The notes beneath the pieces are model-generated. The model had not been told where the DNA came from. It searched no databases and was given only the letters and a program-made list of their open reading frames with translations. The position numbers were made by a program, and so were the translations under genes. A DNA stretch of 64,000 bases from JAVKFY01 sp040223615 (GTDB taxonomy: Bacteria; Pseudomonadota; Alphaproteobacteria; GCA-2731375). Shown here one piece after another: positions 24,064 through 33,222 of this stretch. The DNA is taken from positions 1-64,000 of the forward strand of contig JAVKFY010000056.1 in the NCBI GenBank assembly GCA_040223615.1. The letters are read 5' to 3'. How positions within the stretch are numbered: the first letter of the stretch is position 1; every line of letters begins with the position of its first letter.

Positions 24064-25468
24064 GTGGCTGGACGGATCGCTCGCCGACGCGGCCGATGCG
24101 GTGGCGCGGGGCGAGGTATCGGCCGAGGAGCTGACGCGCGCCGCCATCGCACGGGCGGAAAGCCTGCAACCGACGCTCAACACCTTCATCAGCCTGCGCG
24201 CCGAGCAGGCGATCGACCAGGCGCGCGGGGTCGATGCGGCCCGCGCCAAGGGTGCGACGTTGACCCCGCTGACCGGCGTGCCGCTGGCGCACAAGGACAT
24301 GTACTACCGCGCCGGCGAGGTCTCGACCTGCGGCGCGGACTTCCTGAAGCAGACAGCGCAGGACGACACGGCGGCGGCATTGCAACGCCTCGACATGGCC
24401 GGCGCGATCGACCTGGGGGGACTGAACCAGACCGAGTTCGCGGTCGGCCCGCTCGGCCACAACGTGCATCACGGCCACATCCACAATCCGTGGAACCCGG
24501 ACCACTGCCCCGGCGGCTCGTCCAGCGGATCGGGCGCGGCGACGGCGGCCGGCATCGTGTTCGGCGCGCTCGGCTCCGACACCGGCGGCTCGGTGCGGCT
24601 GCCGGCTGCCTTTTGCGGCGTGGTCGGCATGAAGCCGACGCTGGGCCGGGTCTCGCGGCACGCGATGATGCCGCTGTCGCATTCGTTCGATTGCGCCGGA
24701 CCGCTGACCCGGACGGTGCGCGACAATGCCCGCATGCTGGCCGCGATCGCCGGCCATGACCCGCGCGACGCCGCCGCGTCGTCGCGCCCGGTCGACGACT
24801 ACGAAGCCGCCTGCGGCCGGACGGTGAAGGGCGTGCGGATCGGCATCCCGGACAAGTTCTTCCTCGCCGACCTCGACCCTGAGCTGGAGAAGGCGCTGGG
24901 CCAGGCGCAGGACGTGCTGCGCGAAGCCGGCGCCATGCTGGTGCCGGTCACGATCCCCGATCCGGCGCCGGACAACCTGGTCTGGAACGTGATCATGGCC
25001 GCCGAGGCTGCCACCTTGCACAAACGTTGGCTGACCGCGCAGCCGGAGCGCTACGCCGAGCAGGTGCGCCGGCGGCTGTCGGTCGGGCTGTACCTGCCGG
25101 CGACGCGCTACCTGGAGGCAACGGCGTTGCGCGACAAGGCGCTGAACCGGTTCGCCAGGCTGGTCTTCGGTCAATGCGACATGCTGTTCGGTGCCACGGT
25201 ACCGTTCGCGGCGCCTGGCCTGGCGGAGACCGATATCGGCGCCGACGCGGCGATGCCGGAATTGATCCTGCGGGTCTCCAGCCTGACCCGGCCGGCCAAC
25301 TTCCTCGGCCTGCCGGCGATCTCGGTGCCCTGCGGCTTCAACCAGGCAGGCCTGCCGCTCGCCATGCAGTTGATCGGGCAGCCATTCGACGAGGCCGGCC
25401 TGTACGCCGTCGCGCATGCCTACGAGCAGGCGACGGCTTGGCACCGCCGGCGGCCGTCACTCTCGTAG
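24056..25468 (+). CDS. Amidase-signature family enzyme
   Basis: This 470-residue hydrolase has the Ser-cisSer-Lys triad: Lys80 in LAHKD, the Gly/Ser-rich GGSSSGSGAATAAG near 152-165 and the nucleophile region SDTGGSVRLPAAFCG near 175-190. It resembles AtzE/GatA-like amidases. Possible roles are hydrolysis of an aryl or acyl amide, a biuret-type compound, or a GatA function, although tRNA amidotransferase genes are not in view. It overlaps its small partner by eight bases. The substrate cannot be told from sequence. Confidence 0.9.
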   Translation: MTEWLDGSLADAADAVARGEVSAEELTRAAIARAESLQPTLNTFISLRAEQAIDQARGVDAARAKGATLTPLTGVPLAHKDMYYRAGEVSTCGADFLKQTAQDDTAAALQRLDMAGAIDLGGLNQTEFAVGPLGHNVHHGHIHNPWNPDHCPGGSSSGSGAATAAGIVFGALGSDTGGSVRLPAAFCGVVGMKPTLGRVSRHAMMPLSHSFDCAGPLTRTVRDNARMLAAIAGHDPRDAAASSRPVDDYEAACGRTVKGVRIGIPDKFFLADLDPELEKALGQAQDVLREAGAMLVPVTIPDPAPDNLVWNVIMAAEAATLHKRWLTAQPERYAEQVRRRLSVGLYLPATRYLEATALRDKALNRFARLVFGQCDMLFGATVPFAAPGLAETDIGADAAMPELILRVSSLTRPANFLGLPAISVPCGFNQAGLPLAMQLIGQPFDEAGLYAVAHAYEQATAWHRRRPSLS

Positions 25469-25480
25469 GCGGATAGGTTC

Positions 25481-26293
25481 CTAGGCGGACTTGGCCAACC
25501 GCTCGACGCTGGCGTAGCGGTCGGCGAGGCGCGACATCGCGCCGACCGCCTCGCGCAAGCCGTCGCTCGCCGTCGCGTCGCCCGCGTCATTGGCCGGTTC
25601 GAGGCGGTTTAGCGCGGTGACGAGCGCCTCAACGCGCTGGCCAAGTTCGGCGGTAATCTCGCACAGGGCCTGGCGCGCCGGACCGGGCGCGTTGGCTAAC
25701 GCCTTCACCGGATCGAAGGCGCCCTGGCGGCCCAGCCGGCGCACTTCCTCCGCGACCTGTCGGCGGACCTGGCCCAGCGCGCTGACGTCGGTGACGACGT
25801 GGACGCGGCCGCCCTTGTCGGTATTGCCGATGGACAGGCACAGCCAGCCGTTGCCGCGACCGCGTTGCAGGGCCGGTCCGGCGCCACGGCGGTGCGCGTG
25901 CAGGCTTTCCTCGATCCAGGTCGCTTCGCGGCCGACCGCGTCGGCGGCGTCACCGCGATAGGCAATGGTCTGCAGCAGCACCGACAGCGGCGCCGCCGGC
26001 GGCAAATCGTCCAGGGCGACGCCGAACAGTTCGGCATAGCGTGTGGTCGCGAGTACCAAACGCTCGTGCGCGTCGAAGATGGCGATGCCGGCGCCGGTAT
26101 CGCGGAAGACCTCGTCGACGGTGGCGGCCTCGACGACCGCACTCCGCGCATCGCGCGGCGCAACGCCACGTCGGCGCCGGCACACCAGCGCCAGCACGAT
26201 CAGCGGCCCCAGCACCCCGAGAAGCACCGCAGCCAGGAAGAAGACGTCGCGGGTCAACACCGGTCCCTTTGCGGCGCGCGGACGGAAAGGCAC
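25481..26293 (-). CDS. Membrane-anchored PAS-domain protein without recognisable output domain
   Basis: This 270-residue protein has one N-terminal transmembrane helix (FFLAAVLLGVLGPLIVLALV) and then a PAS-like sensor domain (GAGIAIFDAHERLVLATTRY and NGWLCLSIGNTDKGGRVHVV). A helical tail rich in Ala, Arg and Leu follows. No kinase, cyclase or GGDEF domain follows, and there is no partner next to it. It may transmit a signal through the coiled C-terminus or be a trimmed sensor. The start is GTG at 26291-26293. Confidence 0.7.
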   Translation of the reverse strand: MPFRPRAAKGPVLTRDVFFLAAVLLGVLGPLIVLALVCRRRRGVAPRDARSAVVEAATVDEVFRDTGAGIAIFDAHERLVLATTRYAELFGVALDDLPPAAPLSVLLQTIAYRGDAADAVGREATWIEESLHAHRRGAGPALQRGRGNGWLCLSIGNTDKGGRVHVVTDVSALGQVRRQVAEEVRRLGRQGAFDPVKALANAPGPARQALCEITAELGQRVEALVTALNRLEPANDAGDATASDGLREAVGAMSRLADRYASVERLAKSA

Positions 26294-26346
26294 ATGTCAG
26301 GGCGCATGCGGTTAACAAATCGCTAAGTCTCGGCTACACCGTTGGC

Positions 26347-27150
26347 ATGAACACAGGCCGCACCATCGATCATTTCGTCGTCACCGTGCCCGACCTGGAC
26401 CGCGCCGCCGCGGCTTTCGAGGCACTCGGATTCACCCTGACGCCACGGGCGCAACACCCCTGGGGGACCGCCAACCGCCTGGCGCAGTTCACCGGCGGCA
26501 ACTTCATCGAGCTGCTGGAGATCGACCGGCCGGCGCTGATCGACGCGGAGCAGCGCGACTACGATTTCGGCGGCTTCACCAAGGACTTCCTGAGCCGGGG
26601 TCTGGGGCCGTCGATGCTGGTGCTGGCGACCGAGGACGCGGAAGCCGACACCAAGCGCTACGCGGCGGCCGGGATCGCCAGCTACGCGCGCTTCGATTTC
26701 GAGCGCACCGGACGCCTGCCCGACGGCTCGGAAGCCAAGATGGCCTTCTCCATCGCGCACACCGCCGACCCGGCGATGCCGTCGGCCGGCTTCTTCACCT
26801 GCCAGAACCGTTATCCGGAGAACTTCTGGAAGCCGGAATTCCAGGTCCATGGCAACGGTGCGCAGGAGATCGTGGCGGTGTACCTGGCCGCCGCCGACCC
26901 GGCCGCGCACGGCGAGTTCCTGTCCGGCTTCAGCGACGGCACCGTCAGCGAGACCGCCGACGGCATCGACGTGAGCTGCGGCACGCATGCCGTGCATGTG
27001 CTGACGCCCGAGGCCGCCGCCAAGCTCGGCGCCGCGCCCGACCTCAGCCACGGGCCGCGTTTCATCGGCGCGGCGATCGTGTCCGACAATCCGCCGACGA
27101 AGCGCAGCCTGCCGGACGCTTCGCACGGCATGCTGATCGTCTGGCGATAA
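26347..27150 (+). CDS. VOC/glyoxalase-like domain protein
   Basis: This 267-residue protein carries a vicinal-oxygen-chelate domain of the Glyoxalase_3 type (TIDHFVVTVPDLDRAAAAFE, then GTANRLAQFTGGNFIELLEI). Metal-ligand candidates are His at the start and Glu in FIELLEI. The reaction is unknown. It ends 34 bases before the CoA ligase gene and could be co-expressed with it. Confidence 0.85.
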   Translation: MNTGRTIDHFVVTVPDLDRAAAAFEALGFTLTPRAQHPWGTANRLAQFTGGNFIELLEIDRPALIDAEQRDYDFGGFTKDFLSRGLGPSMLVLATEDAEADTKRYAAAGIASYARFDFERTGRLPDGSEAKMAFSIAHTADPAMPSAGFFTCQNRYPENFWKPEFQVHGNGAQEIVAVYLAAADPAAHGEFLSGFSDGTVSETADGIDVSCGTHAVHVLTPEAAAKLGAAPDLSHGPRFIGAAIVSDNPPTKRSLPDASHGMLIVWR

Positions 27151-27184
27151 CCCGACCGAGCGGCAGAGCAGGACACGAGCCAAG

Positions 27185-29140
27185 ATGAGTGCGAACGACA
27201 TCGTGTGGACGCCGCCGGACGAGATGGTGGCGAACAGCAACCTGCAACGGTTCTTCGACCGTCATGGGCTGGCCGACTACGATGCGCTGCTGGCCAAGGC
27301 TGACGCCGATCCGGACTGGTTCTGGAACGCGGCCATCGGGTTTCTCGATATTCGCTTCTTCAAGCCCTACGACAAGGTTCGCGATCTTTTCGACGGACCG
27401 GCTTGGGCCAAGTGGTGCGTCGGCGGGACCACCAACCTGGCGCTGAACTGCCTCGACAAGCACCGCGACACGCCGACCGAGCACAAGACCGCCATCGTGT
27501 GGGAAGCCGAGGACGGCCACGCCCGCGAGATGACCTATGCCGAGCTGGACGCGGAGAGCTGCCGGCTGGCAGCGGCCCTCGCCGAGCTGGGCGTGACGTC
27601 CGGCGATCCGGTCGGCATGTACCTGCCGATGCTGCCGGAGGCGGCCGCCGCCTTCTATGCGATCGCGCGGATCGGCGGCGTGGTGGTGCCGCTGTTCTCC
27701 GGCTTCGGCGCGGAATCGATCGCCAGCCGCCTGGCCGACGCCGGCGCGGTCGCGGTGGTCTGCGCCGACGGCACCATGCGCCGGGGCCAGCCGGTGGCGA
27801 TGAAGGCGATCATGGACGAGGCCCTGGCCAGCGTGCCGACGGTGAAGCACGTGATCGTCGCCAAGCGCGCCGGGCTCGACGTGCCGATGACCGCCGGGCG
27901 CGACCACGACTGGGACGAGCTGCTGGCCGGCAAGCCGGCGCGCTTCGCGACCGCGCAAGTGCCGGCGGAACACCCGCTGCTGCTGGTCTACACCTCGGGC
28001 ACCACCGGGCGGCCGAAGGGCACCGTTGTCACCCATATCGGCGTCACCACCAAGATGGGCGTCGACTTCTGCCTGGCGCTGGACCTGAAGCCGGACGACC
28101 GGCTGCTGTGGATGACCGATTTCGGCTGGGTCGTCGGGCCGATGACGGTGACCGCCACGGCCTTCGTCGGCGGCACCATCGTGCTGACCGAGGGCACGCC
28201 GGACTATCCGCAGAAGGGCCGCTTCTGGCGCCTGATCCAGGACTACAAGGTCTCCTTCGTCGGCATGGCGCCGACCGCGGTGCGCAGCCTGATGCGCCAC
28301 GGCGTGGCCGAAGTTCAGAAATACGACCTGTCGACCGTGCGGGTTTCCGCCTCGACCGGCGAGCCGTGGACCGACGAGGCCTGGAACTGGTTCTTCGAGC
28401 ATGTCTGCGGCAAGCGCGCGCCGCTGCTGAACTGGTCCGGCGGCACCGAGATCGGCGGCGGCATCCTGTGCGGCACCGTGATCCATCCGCTGAAGCCCTG
28501 CGCCTTCGCCCGCGCGCTGCCCGGCATGGGCGCCGACATCGTCGACGACCACGGCGAGCCGGTCGGCCCCGGCCAGGTCGGCGAACTGGTGCTGCGCACG
28601 CCGTCGATCGGCCTGACCAAGGGGCTGTGGAAGGACCCGGACCGCTACCTGGAGACCTACTGGGAGATGTTCGCGGGGATGTGGCGGCACGGCGACTGGG
28701 CCAGCCGCGACAGCGATGGCATGTGGTACGTGCACGGCCGGTCCGACGACACCATCAAGATCGCCGGCAAGCGCACCGGCCCGGCCGAGATCGAGGGCCA
28801 GCTGATGGCCACCGGCAAGGTGCTGGAGGCCGCCGCCGTCGGCGTGCCGGATCCGATCAGCGGCGAGGCGCTGCTGTGCGTGTGCGTGCCGGCGCCGGGC
28901 ATCACGCCGAGCGACGAACTGGCGGAGGAACTGCGCGAGGCGGTAGCGCACGGCTTCGGCCGGCCGTTCAAGCCCAAGCGGCTGGTGTTCGCCGACGACC
29001 TGCCAAAGACCCGCAACCTGAAGATCATGCGCCGCGTGGTCCGCGCCGTCGCCACCGGCAGCCCGCCCGGCGACCTCACGGCTCTGGTCAACCCGGAGGC
29101 GGTCGAGGCGCTGGAGCCGATCATCGGCCCGGGCGGCTAA
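27185..29140 (+). CDS. Acetyl-CoA synthetase-like AMP-forming ligase
   Basis: This 651-residue ligase has an ACS-type N-terminal cap (DADPDWFWNAAIGFLDIRFF), the phosphate loop LLVYTSGTTGRPKGTV, WMTDFGWVVGP, LLNWSGGTEIGGGI, MWYVHGRSDDTIKIAGKRTG, and the terminal catalytic-lysine region LPKTRNLKIMRRVVR. The full ACS-like layout suggests a short-chain acid substrate such as acetate, propionate or a related acid. Substrate choice is inference. Confidence 0.9.
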   Translation: MSANDIVWTPPDEMVANSNLQRFFDRHGLADYDALLAKADADPDWFWNAAIGFLDIRFFKPYDKVRDLFDGPAWAKWCVGGTTNLALNCLDKHRDTPTEHKTAIVWEAEDGHAREMTYAELDAESCRLAAALAELGVTSGDPVGMYLPMLPEAAAAFYAIARIGGVVVPLFSGFGAESIASRLADAGAVAVVCADGTMRRGQPVAMKAIMDEALASVPTVKHVIVAKRAGLDVPMTAGRDHDWDELLAGKPARFATAQVPAEHPLLLVYTSGTTGRPKGTVVTHIGVTTKMGVDFCLALDLKPDDRLLWMTDFGWVVGPMTVTATAFVGGTIVLTEGTPDYPQKGRFWRLIQDYKVSFVGMAPTAVRSLMRHGVAEVQKYDLSTVRVSASTGEPWTDEAWNWFFEHVCGKRAPLLNWSGGTEIGGGILCGTVIHPLKPCAFARALPGMGADIVDDHGEPVGPGQVGELVLRTPSIGLTKGLWKDPDRYLETYWEMFAGMWRHGDWASRDSDGMWYVHGRSDDTIKIAGKRTGPAEIEGQLMATGKVLEAAAVGVPDPISGEALLCVCVPAPGITPSDELAEELREAVAHGFGRPFKPKRLVFADDLPKTRNLKIMRRVVRAVATGSPPGDLTALVNPEAVEALEPIIGPGG

Positions 29141-29142
29141 CC

Positions 29143-29295
29143 ATGACCGGCGAGCCGCCCCGCGGCCTCGACGACATCCTGGCGCGGCTGGCGGCGGCGG
29201 ACTGGCCGATCCACACCGGCGCGCGCGAGGTCTTTGTCCAGGACCCCGACGGCTACCTGATCATGATGTCACAGGCATTGGGCGAGCGTCGCTGA
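29143..29295 (+). pseudogene. Truncated VOC/glyoxalase remnant
   Basis: A 50-residue frame starts two bases after the ligase stop. Its second half reads GAREVFVQDPDGYLIMMSQ, the usual last strand of a VOC domain with the metal-ligand position at the end of the DPDGY motif. The first half of the domain is missing. It is either a decayed gene or a very short open frame retained by operon position. Confidence 0.5.
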
Positions 29296-29311
29296 GCGCA
29301 CGCTGGCGGCC

Positions 29312-30148
29312 TCACCCCTCCCGGAACCGCTTGCCCTCGCCGCCTTCGGCGCCTTCGTAGAGGACGCGGGCCTTGATGTCGGCGTCGGCGGCGCAGTCGG
29401 CGAAGTCGTCGTCGTGCAGGAAGCCCTTGGGCGGGCCGGCGAGCTTGAAGTGATCGAAACGGTCCTCGCCGGCGACCAGGGTGACCAGCGAGCGGTCGCC
29501 GGTGCGCTGTCGCATAGATGGCTTGATGTAGCGGATGGCGACGCCGATGCGGCGGTCGTCGGTGCGGTTCGGGCCCGAGGCGTGGAACAGGTGGCCATGG
29601 TGCAGCGAGGCCTGGCCGGTTTGCAGCACCACGTCAACGCCGTCGCTGTCGTCGACCTCGACGGCGATCTCCTGGCCGCGAGTCAGCAGGTTGTTCGCTG
29701 CGAAGGTGTCGCGGTGCGGCATTAGATGCTTCTTGTGGCTGCCGGGCACGAAGCGCATACAGCCGCTCGCCAGGTTGGAGGGCGACAGCGCGACCCAGGC
29801 GGTGACCTCGTCGACCTCGTCCAGACCCCAGTAGGTCAGGTCCTGGTGCCAGCTCACGATATGCGGGCTGCTCGCCTCCTTGATGAACAGCCCGGCGTTC
29901 CAGACCATCAGATCGGGGCCAAGCACCTCGGCGGCCGCGCCGACCAGCTTGCGGTTGCGTACCAGCCGGTCGAAGGCCGGCATCAGCCGGTTGGTATAGG
30001 CACGCAACAGGCCGAGCCGCTTGGGATCACCGTCGAGGTCCGCCTCGCCGCGTTCCAGCTCGGCGCGGATGGCTTTCGCCTCGGATTCGTTAATCGCGTC
30101 GATCGGGAAGACGAAGCCGTCGCGGTCATAGGTCTCGGCGATGCTCAT
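29312..30148 (-). CDS. Phytanoyl-CoA dioxygenase (PhyH) family protein
   Basis: This 278-residue Fe(II)/2-oxoglutarate oxygenase has the iron motif HxD in SWHQDLTYWG and the distal His with 2-oxoglutarate Arg in HLFHASGPNRTDDRRIG. The fold elements WVALSPSNLASGCMRFVPGS are typical of PhyH. The reaction would be hydroxylation of an unknown small molecule. It ends the minus-strand FAH-RraA-PhyH operon, four bases after the RraA gene. The ATG at 30146-30148 gives the family N-terminus. Confidence 0.9.
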   Translation of the reverse strand: MSIAETYDRDGFVFPIDAINESEAKAIRAELERGEADLDGDPKRLGLLRAYTNRLMPAFDRLVRNRKLVGAAAEVLGPDLMVWNAGLFIKEASSPHIVSWHQDLTYWGLDEVDEVTAWVALSPSNLASGCMRFVPGSHKKHLMPHRDTFAANNLLTRGQEIAVEVDDSDGVDVVLQTGQASLHHGHLFHASGPNRTDDRRIGVAIRYIKPSMRQRTGDRSLVTLVAGEDRFDHFKLAGPPKGFLHDDDFADCAADADIKARVLYEGAEGGEGKRFREG

Positions 30149-30152
30149 GCGG

Positions 30153-30854
30153 CTAGCTCCTGGCCTGGCGCCATGTCTCGTACTCGGCCAGGGTCTGCTC
30201 ATTCGGCGGGTAGGTGCCGAACAGCTCGGCGCCGTCGCGGATGCGCTCATGGATGAACTGCTCGAGCTGTTCCTGCTCCACCGCGTCCTTGGCGATCTCG
30301 GCCGCCAGCGCGGTCGGGATCACGGTGACGCCGTCGCCGTCGCCGACGACGATGTCGCCGGGGATCACCGCGACGCCGCCGCAGCCGATCGGCACCTGCA
30401 TGTCGGCGCCGTAGTGGAAATTGAGGCTGACCGGGGCGGCGCCGCCCATGCAGAAGACCGGCATCTCGACCTCGGCCACGGCGGCGGCGTCGCGCACCGG
30501 GCCGTCGCAGACCACCGCCGCGCAGCCGCGCTTGGCCAGCCGCAGCGCCAGGATGTCGCCGATCAGGCCGGCGCGCGGATCGCCGCGGCCGTCGATCACC
30601 AACGCGTGGCCCGGCTCGATCTCCTCGATCACCCGGCGCGGCGCGTAGGACGTGTCGGCCAGTATCTCGCGCCGGCTCAGGTCCTCGCGCGCGGGGATGA
30701 AGCGCAGCGTGCAGGCCGGCGCAGCAAAGCTGGACCGGCCGGGCACCAGCGGCTTCGGCCCGGTCATGTAGCAGGTACGGTAGCCGCGCTTCAGCAGCTG
30801 CATGGTCAGCGTCGCGGTGGAAACCCCGCGCAGCAGCTCCAGGACCTCGTCCAT
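30153..30854 (-). CDS. RraA-like / HMG-CHA aldolase-family protein (copy 1)
   Basis: This 233-residue protein has the RraA fold with the conserved VCDGPVRDAA segment carrying the Arg-Asp pair of metal-dependent class II pyruvate aldolases. The chain is longer than RNase E inhibitor RraA (about 160 residues), with N- and C-terminal extensions typical of the catabolic group. It probably cleaves a 4-hydroxy-4-methyl-2-oxo acid or decarboxylates oxaloacetate. It lies between FAH and PhyH genes with gaps of three and four bases. A paralogue lies at 59903-60616. Confidence 0.85.
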   Translation of the reverse strand: MDEVLELLRGVSTATLTMQLLKRGYRTCYMTGPKPLVPGRSSFAAPACTLRFIPAREDLSRREILADTSYAPRRVIEEIEPGHALVIDGRGDPRAGLIGDILALRLAKRGCAAVVCDGPVRDAAAVAEVEMPVFCMGGAAPVSLNFHYGADMQVPIGCGGVAVIPGDIVVGDGDGVTVIPTALAAEIAKDAVEQEQLEQFIHERIRDGAELFGTYPPNEQTLAEYETWRQARS

Positions 30855-30857
30855 CGT

Positions 30858-32039
30858 CTATCCCTTCAACAGGCCGCGTTCGGCCAGGTTGCGCATCAGC
30901 GCGCCGGTACCGAAGGTCCAACTCGCGATGCGGTCGGTACGGTTTACCCGGTTGACCAGCGCTCCCAGCTCCGGCGCGGCGATGGTGACCACGTCGCCCA
31001 GGTGGTGGGTGAAGCCCTGGTCCGGCGCGTCGCGGTCCTCGGTCGGCGCGAACAGCGTGCCGGTGAACAGCATCAGGCCGTCGGGGTACTGGTTGTGGGC
31101 GCCGATCGCCTGCGCCGCGAGGTCGGCCGGGTCGCGGCTGATCTGGCCGAGCGAGCTGGTGCCGTTCAGCACGAAGCCGTCGTCGCCACCGTTGACGGTG
31201 AGCGTGATGGTCAGGTCGCGCACGTGATCGAGCCCGAAGGTCTCGTCGAACAGGCGCACGAAGGGGCCGATGGCGCAGGACGCGCGGTTGTCCTTGGCCT
31301 TGCCGAGCAGCAGGGCGCTGCGTCCCTCCACGTCGCGCAGGTTGACGTCGTTGCCGAGCGTGGCGCCGACGATGCGGCCGTCCGGCGCGATCACCAGCAC
31401 CGCCTCCGGCTCCGGGTTGTTCCAGGCTGAGACCGGGTGAATGCCGATCTCCGCGCCCAGGCCGACGGCGGCCATCGGCTGCGCCTTGGTGAACACTTCC
31501 GCGTCCGGGCCGATGCCGACTTCGAGATACTGCGACCACAGGCCGCGCTCCTGCAGCACGCCCTTGACCCGCGCGGCCTCGTCGGAGCCGGGGACGATGT
31601 CGCGCAGGCTGGCGCCGATCTCGTCGCCGACGGCGCGGCGGATATCGGCGGCGGCCTGCGGATCGCCCTTGGCCTGCTCCTCGATCACCCGCTCCAGCAT
31701 CGAGCGCACGAAGGTCACGCCGCAGGCCTTCAGCGCCTGCAGGTCGCAGGGCGCCAGGAAGTAGGGCCGCGACGGGTCGCGCTTGTCGGCATGACTGTTG
31801 GCGACGGCGTCATCCAGCGTGGCCAGGCGGGCGTCGCGGCTGGCGCGCACGGCACCCAACGGGTCCGGCAGCGCCAACAGCATCGACAGCGTCGGTGCCA
31901 CGGCGCCGAGGTCGTAGACGCCATCGTCGCGCAGCCACACCGGACTCGGCCCGCCCGGAGTGCCCGGCATCCAGAGCCGGCCGATCAACGTGCCGGCGGT
32001 CATGTCGCGCGGCATGATGGCGGCGCTGTCGAACTGCAT
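30858..32039 (-). CDS. Fumarylacetoacetate hydrolase-family protein (AraD1-like)
   Basis: This 393-residue enzyme has the FAH-fold core with metal ligands in AEIGIHPVSAWNNPEPE and TLGNDVNLRDVEGRSAL. The region GKAKDNRASCAIGP and the C-terminal ASWTFGTGALMRNLAERGLL match FAH proteins often annotated as AraD1 or 2-oxo-acid dehydratases. These act on 2-oxo sugar acids or hydrolyse beta-diketones. It heads a three-gene operon with an RraA aldolase and a PhyH oxygenase, which suggests breakdown of a hydroxylated oxo-acid. Confidence 0.88.
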   Translation of the reverse strand: MQFDSAAIMPRDMTAGTLIGRLWMPGTPGGPSPVWLRDDGVYDLGAVAPTLSMLLALPDPLGAVRASRDARLATLDDAVANSHADKRDPSRPYFLAPCDLQALKACGVTFVRSMLERVIEEQAKGDPQAAADIRRAVGDEIGASLRDIVPGSDEAARVKGVLQERGLWSQYLEVGIGPDAEVFTKAQPMAAVGLGAEIGIHPVSAWNNPEPEAVLVIAPDGRIVGATLGNDVNLRDVEGRSALLLGKAKDNRASCAIGPFVRLFDETFGLDHVRDLTITLTVNGGDDGFVLNGTSSLGQISRDPADLAAQAIGAHNQYPDGLMLFTGTLFAPTEDRDAPDQGFTHHLGDVVTIAAPELGALVNRVNRTDRIASWTFGTGALMRNLAERGLLKG

Positions 32040-32091
32040 GTGGCGAGCTCCCTTGATGTCCAGTGCCGTCAGTATGCCACCTGACGGCGGG

Positions 32092-33162
32092 CTACGGCTT
32101 GTACAGCTTCACGTCGGCCGGGTTGGTGACCGCCGGCTCGTCGTAGGGCAGGCCCAAGTAGGTCGCGAGCTGCTGGGCCCGGGTGTGAGCCAGGAACGGG
32201 CTGCGATAGTCGGCGAGCTCCAGTTCATCGTCGGCACCGCGCAGAAGAACCTTGAAGTGGTCGTTGGTCGACGACGAGACCCGGTTCTTGGTCACCGTGC
32301 TGGTGCGGACGCGCAGGTGGACCAGCGCCACGCGCTCGAACTCGTCCAGCGACCGGCTGCGGCGGTGCTTGATGCCGAGGCAGGAGATCACCTTGTGCAC
32401 CGCGCCCTCGCGCGGCGACAGCACGAAGCGGTTGCGGAAGGTGATGATGGCAATCGCGATGGCGGTCGCGGCAACCAGCGCGACGATACCGCCGAAACTG
32501 AGCGCATGGCCCTGAAACACGCCCTGGAATCCGACCACGAGAATGCAGAAGAAAATCCAGGTGCAGATCGTGACGCTGATCGCCAGGCCGCTGCCGCCGA
32601 GATTGTCGACGACCTCGTCGGTCAGCTTGCTCAAGGCCGGGCGCGGTGGCAGCCGATCCACGCTTACCGCGCGCAGCAGGCCGGATCCGCTTTCGGTGTC
32701 GTGGCTTTCCATCACCACCTCGTCGCCGACGCCGGCCCGCGCGGCCTGGTCGGCCCGGGCCAGCTCGTCGGCATCGGTGACCCTGCCGGCCGCGCCCCAG
32801 GCGAACCAGGCCAGCCCCAGGCTGACCAATGCGATGATGTAGGCGCGGTCGACGTCGACGACGCCGATAGCGTCGGGATCGTCGAGCCGGCGGTGCACCT
32901 CGACATAGGCGCCGACGTCGACGCCGGCCAGTTCCGGCACCTCGACCCGGCGCATCGCATCGCCGTCAGGGACCGCGACGATCGGGTTGCCGTTCTCGGC
33001 CAGCGCCACCACGTCGACACCGAGTTTTTCGTAGTTGGTGACCTCGTCATAGATGGTCGGGCCGGCCAGCACCGCGCCGATCAGCACGAAGGCGACAGCG
33101 CCAAGGCGAGCCCACAGGCGCACCCTGCCGAAGATCGGCGGCAGTCCCTCGCCGCGTTGCAT
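32092..33162 (-). CDS. Uncharacterised inner-membrane protein, four predicted helices
   Basis: I do not recognise the family. The 356-residue protein has hydrophobic helices near residues 18-36 (LGAVAFVLIGAVLAG), 107-126 (AYIIALVSLGLAWFAWG), 194-215 (ISVTICTWIFFCILVVGF) and 221-243 (FGGIVALVAATAIAIAII). A soluble region of about 110 residues follows at the C-terminus. Between helices 1 and 2 lies a mixed domain (YEKLGVDVVALAENGNPIV). The start at 33160-33162 follows GGGAGAGACGG. It lies downstream of a YdjM-like gene on the same strand. Confidence 0.75.
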   Translation of the reverse strand: MQRGEGLPPIFGRVRLWARLGAVAFVLIGAVLAGPTIYDEVTNYEKLGVDVVALAENGNPIVAVPDGDAMRRVEVPELAGVDVGAYVEVHRRLDDPDAIGVVDVDRAYIIALVSLGLAWFAWGAAGRVTDADELARADQAARAGVGDEVVMESHDTESGSGLLRAVSVDRLPPRPALSKLTDEVVDNLGGSGLAISVTICTWIFFCILVVGFQGVFQGHALSFGGIVALVAATAIAIAIITFRNRFVLSPREGAVHKVISCLGIKHRRSRSLDEFERVALVHLRVRTSTVTKNRVSSSTNDHFKVLLRGADDELELADYRSPFLAHTRAQQLATYLGLPYDEPAVTNPADVKLYKP

Positions 33163-33222
33163 CCGTCTCTCCCGCCAGCGCCGGCCGTGGCGGCCAGCAT
33201 AGCAAGTTCGCACCATCGTCGC

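Noticed and set aside
23801..25444. Long extension of the DUF4258 frame
   Set aside because: It is antisense to the amidase and its small partner, and shows no domain; the DUF4258 domain needs only the last 91 codons.
27062..28951. Long open frame antisense to the acetyl-CoA synthetase-like gene
   Set aside because: The composition is shadow-like, and the sense gene has all ligase motifs.
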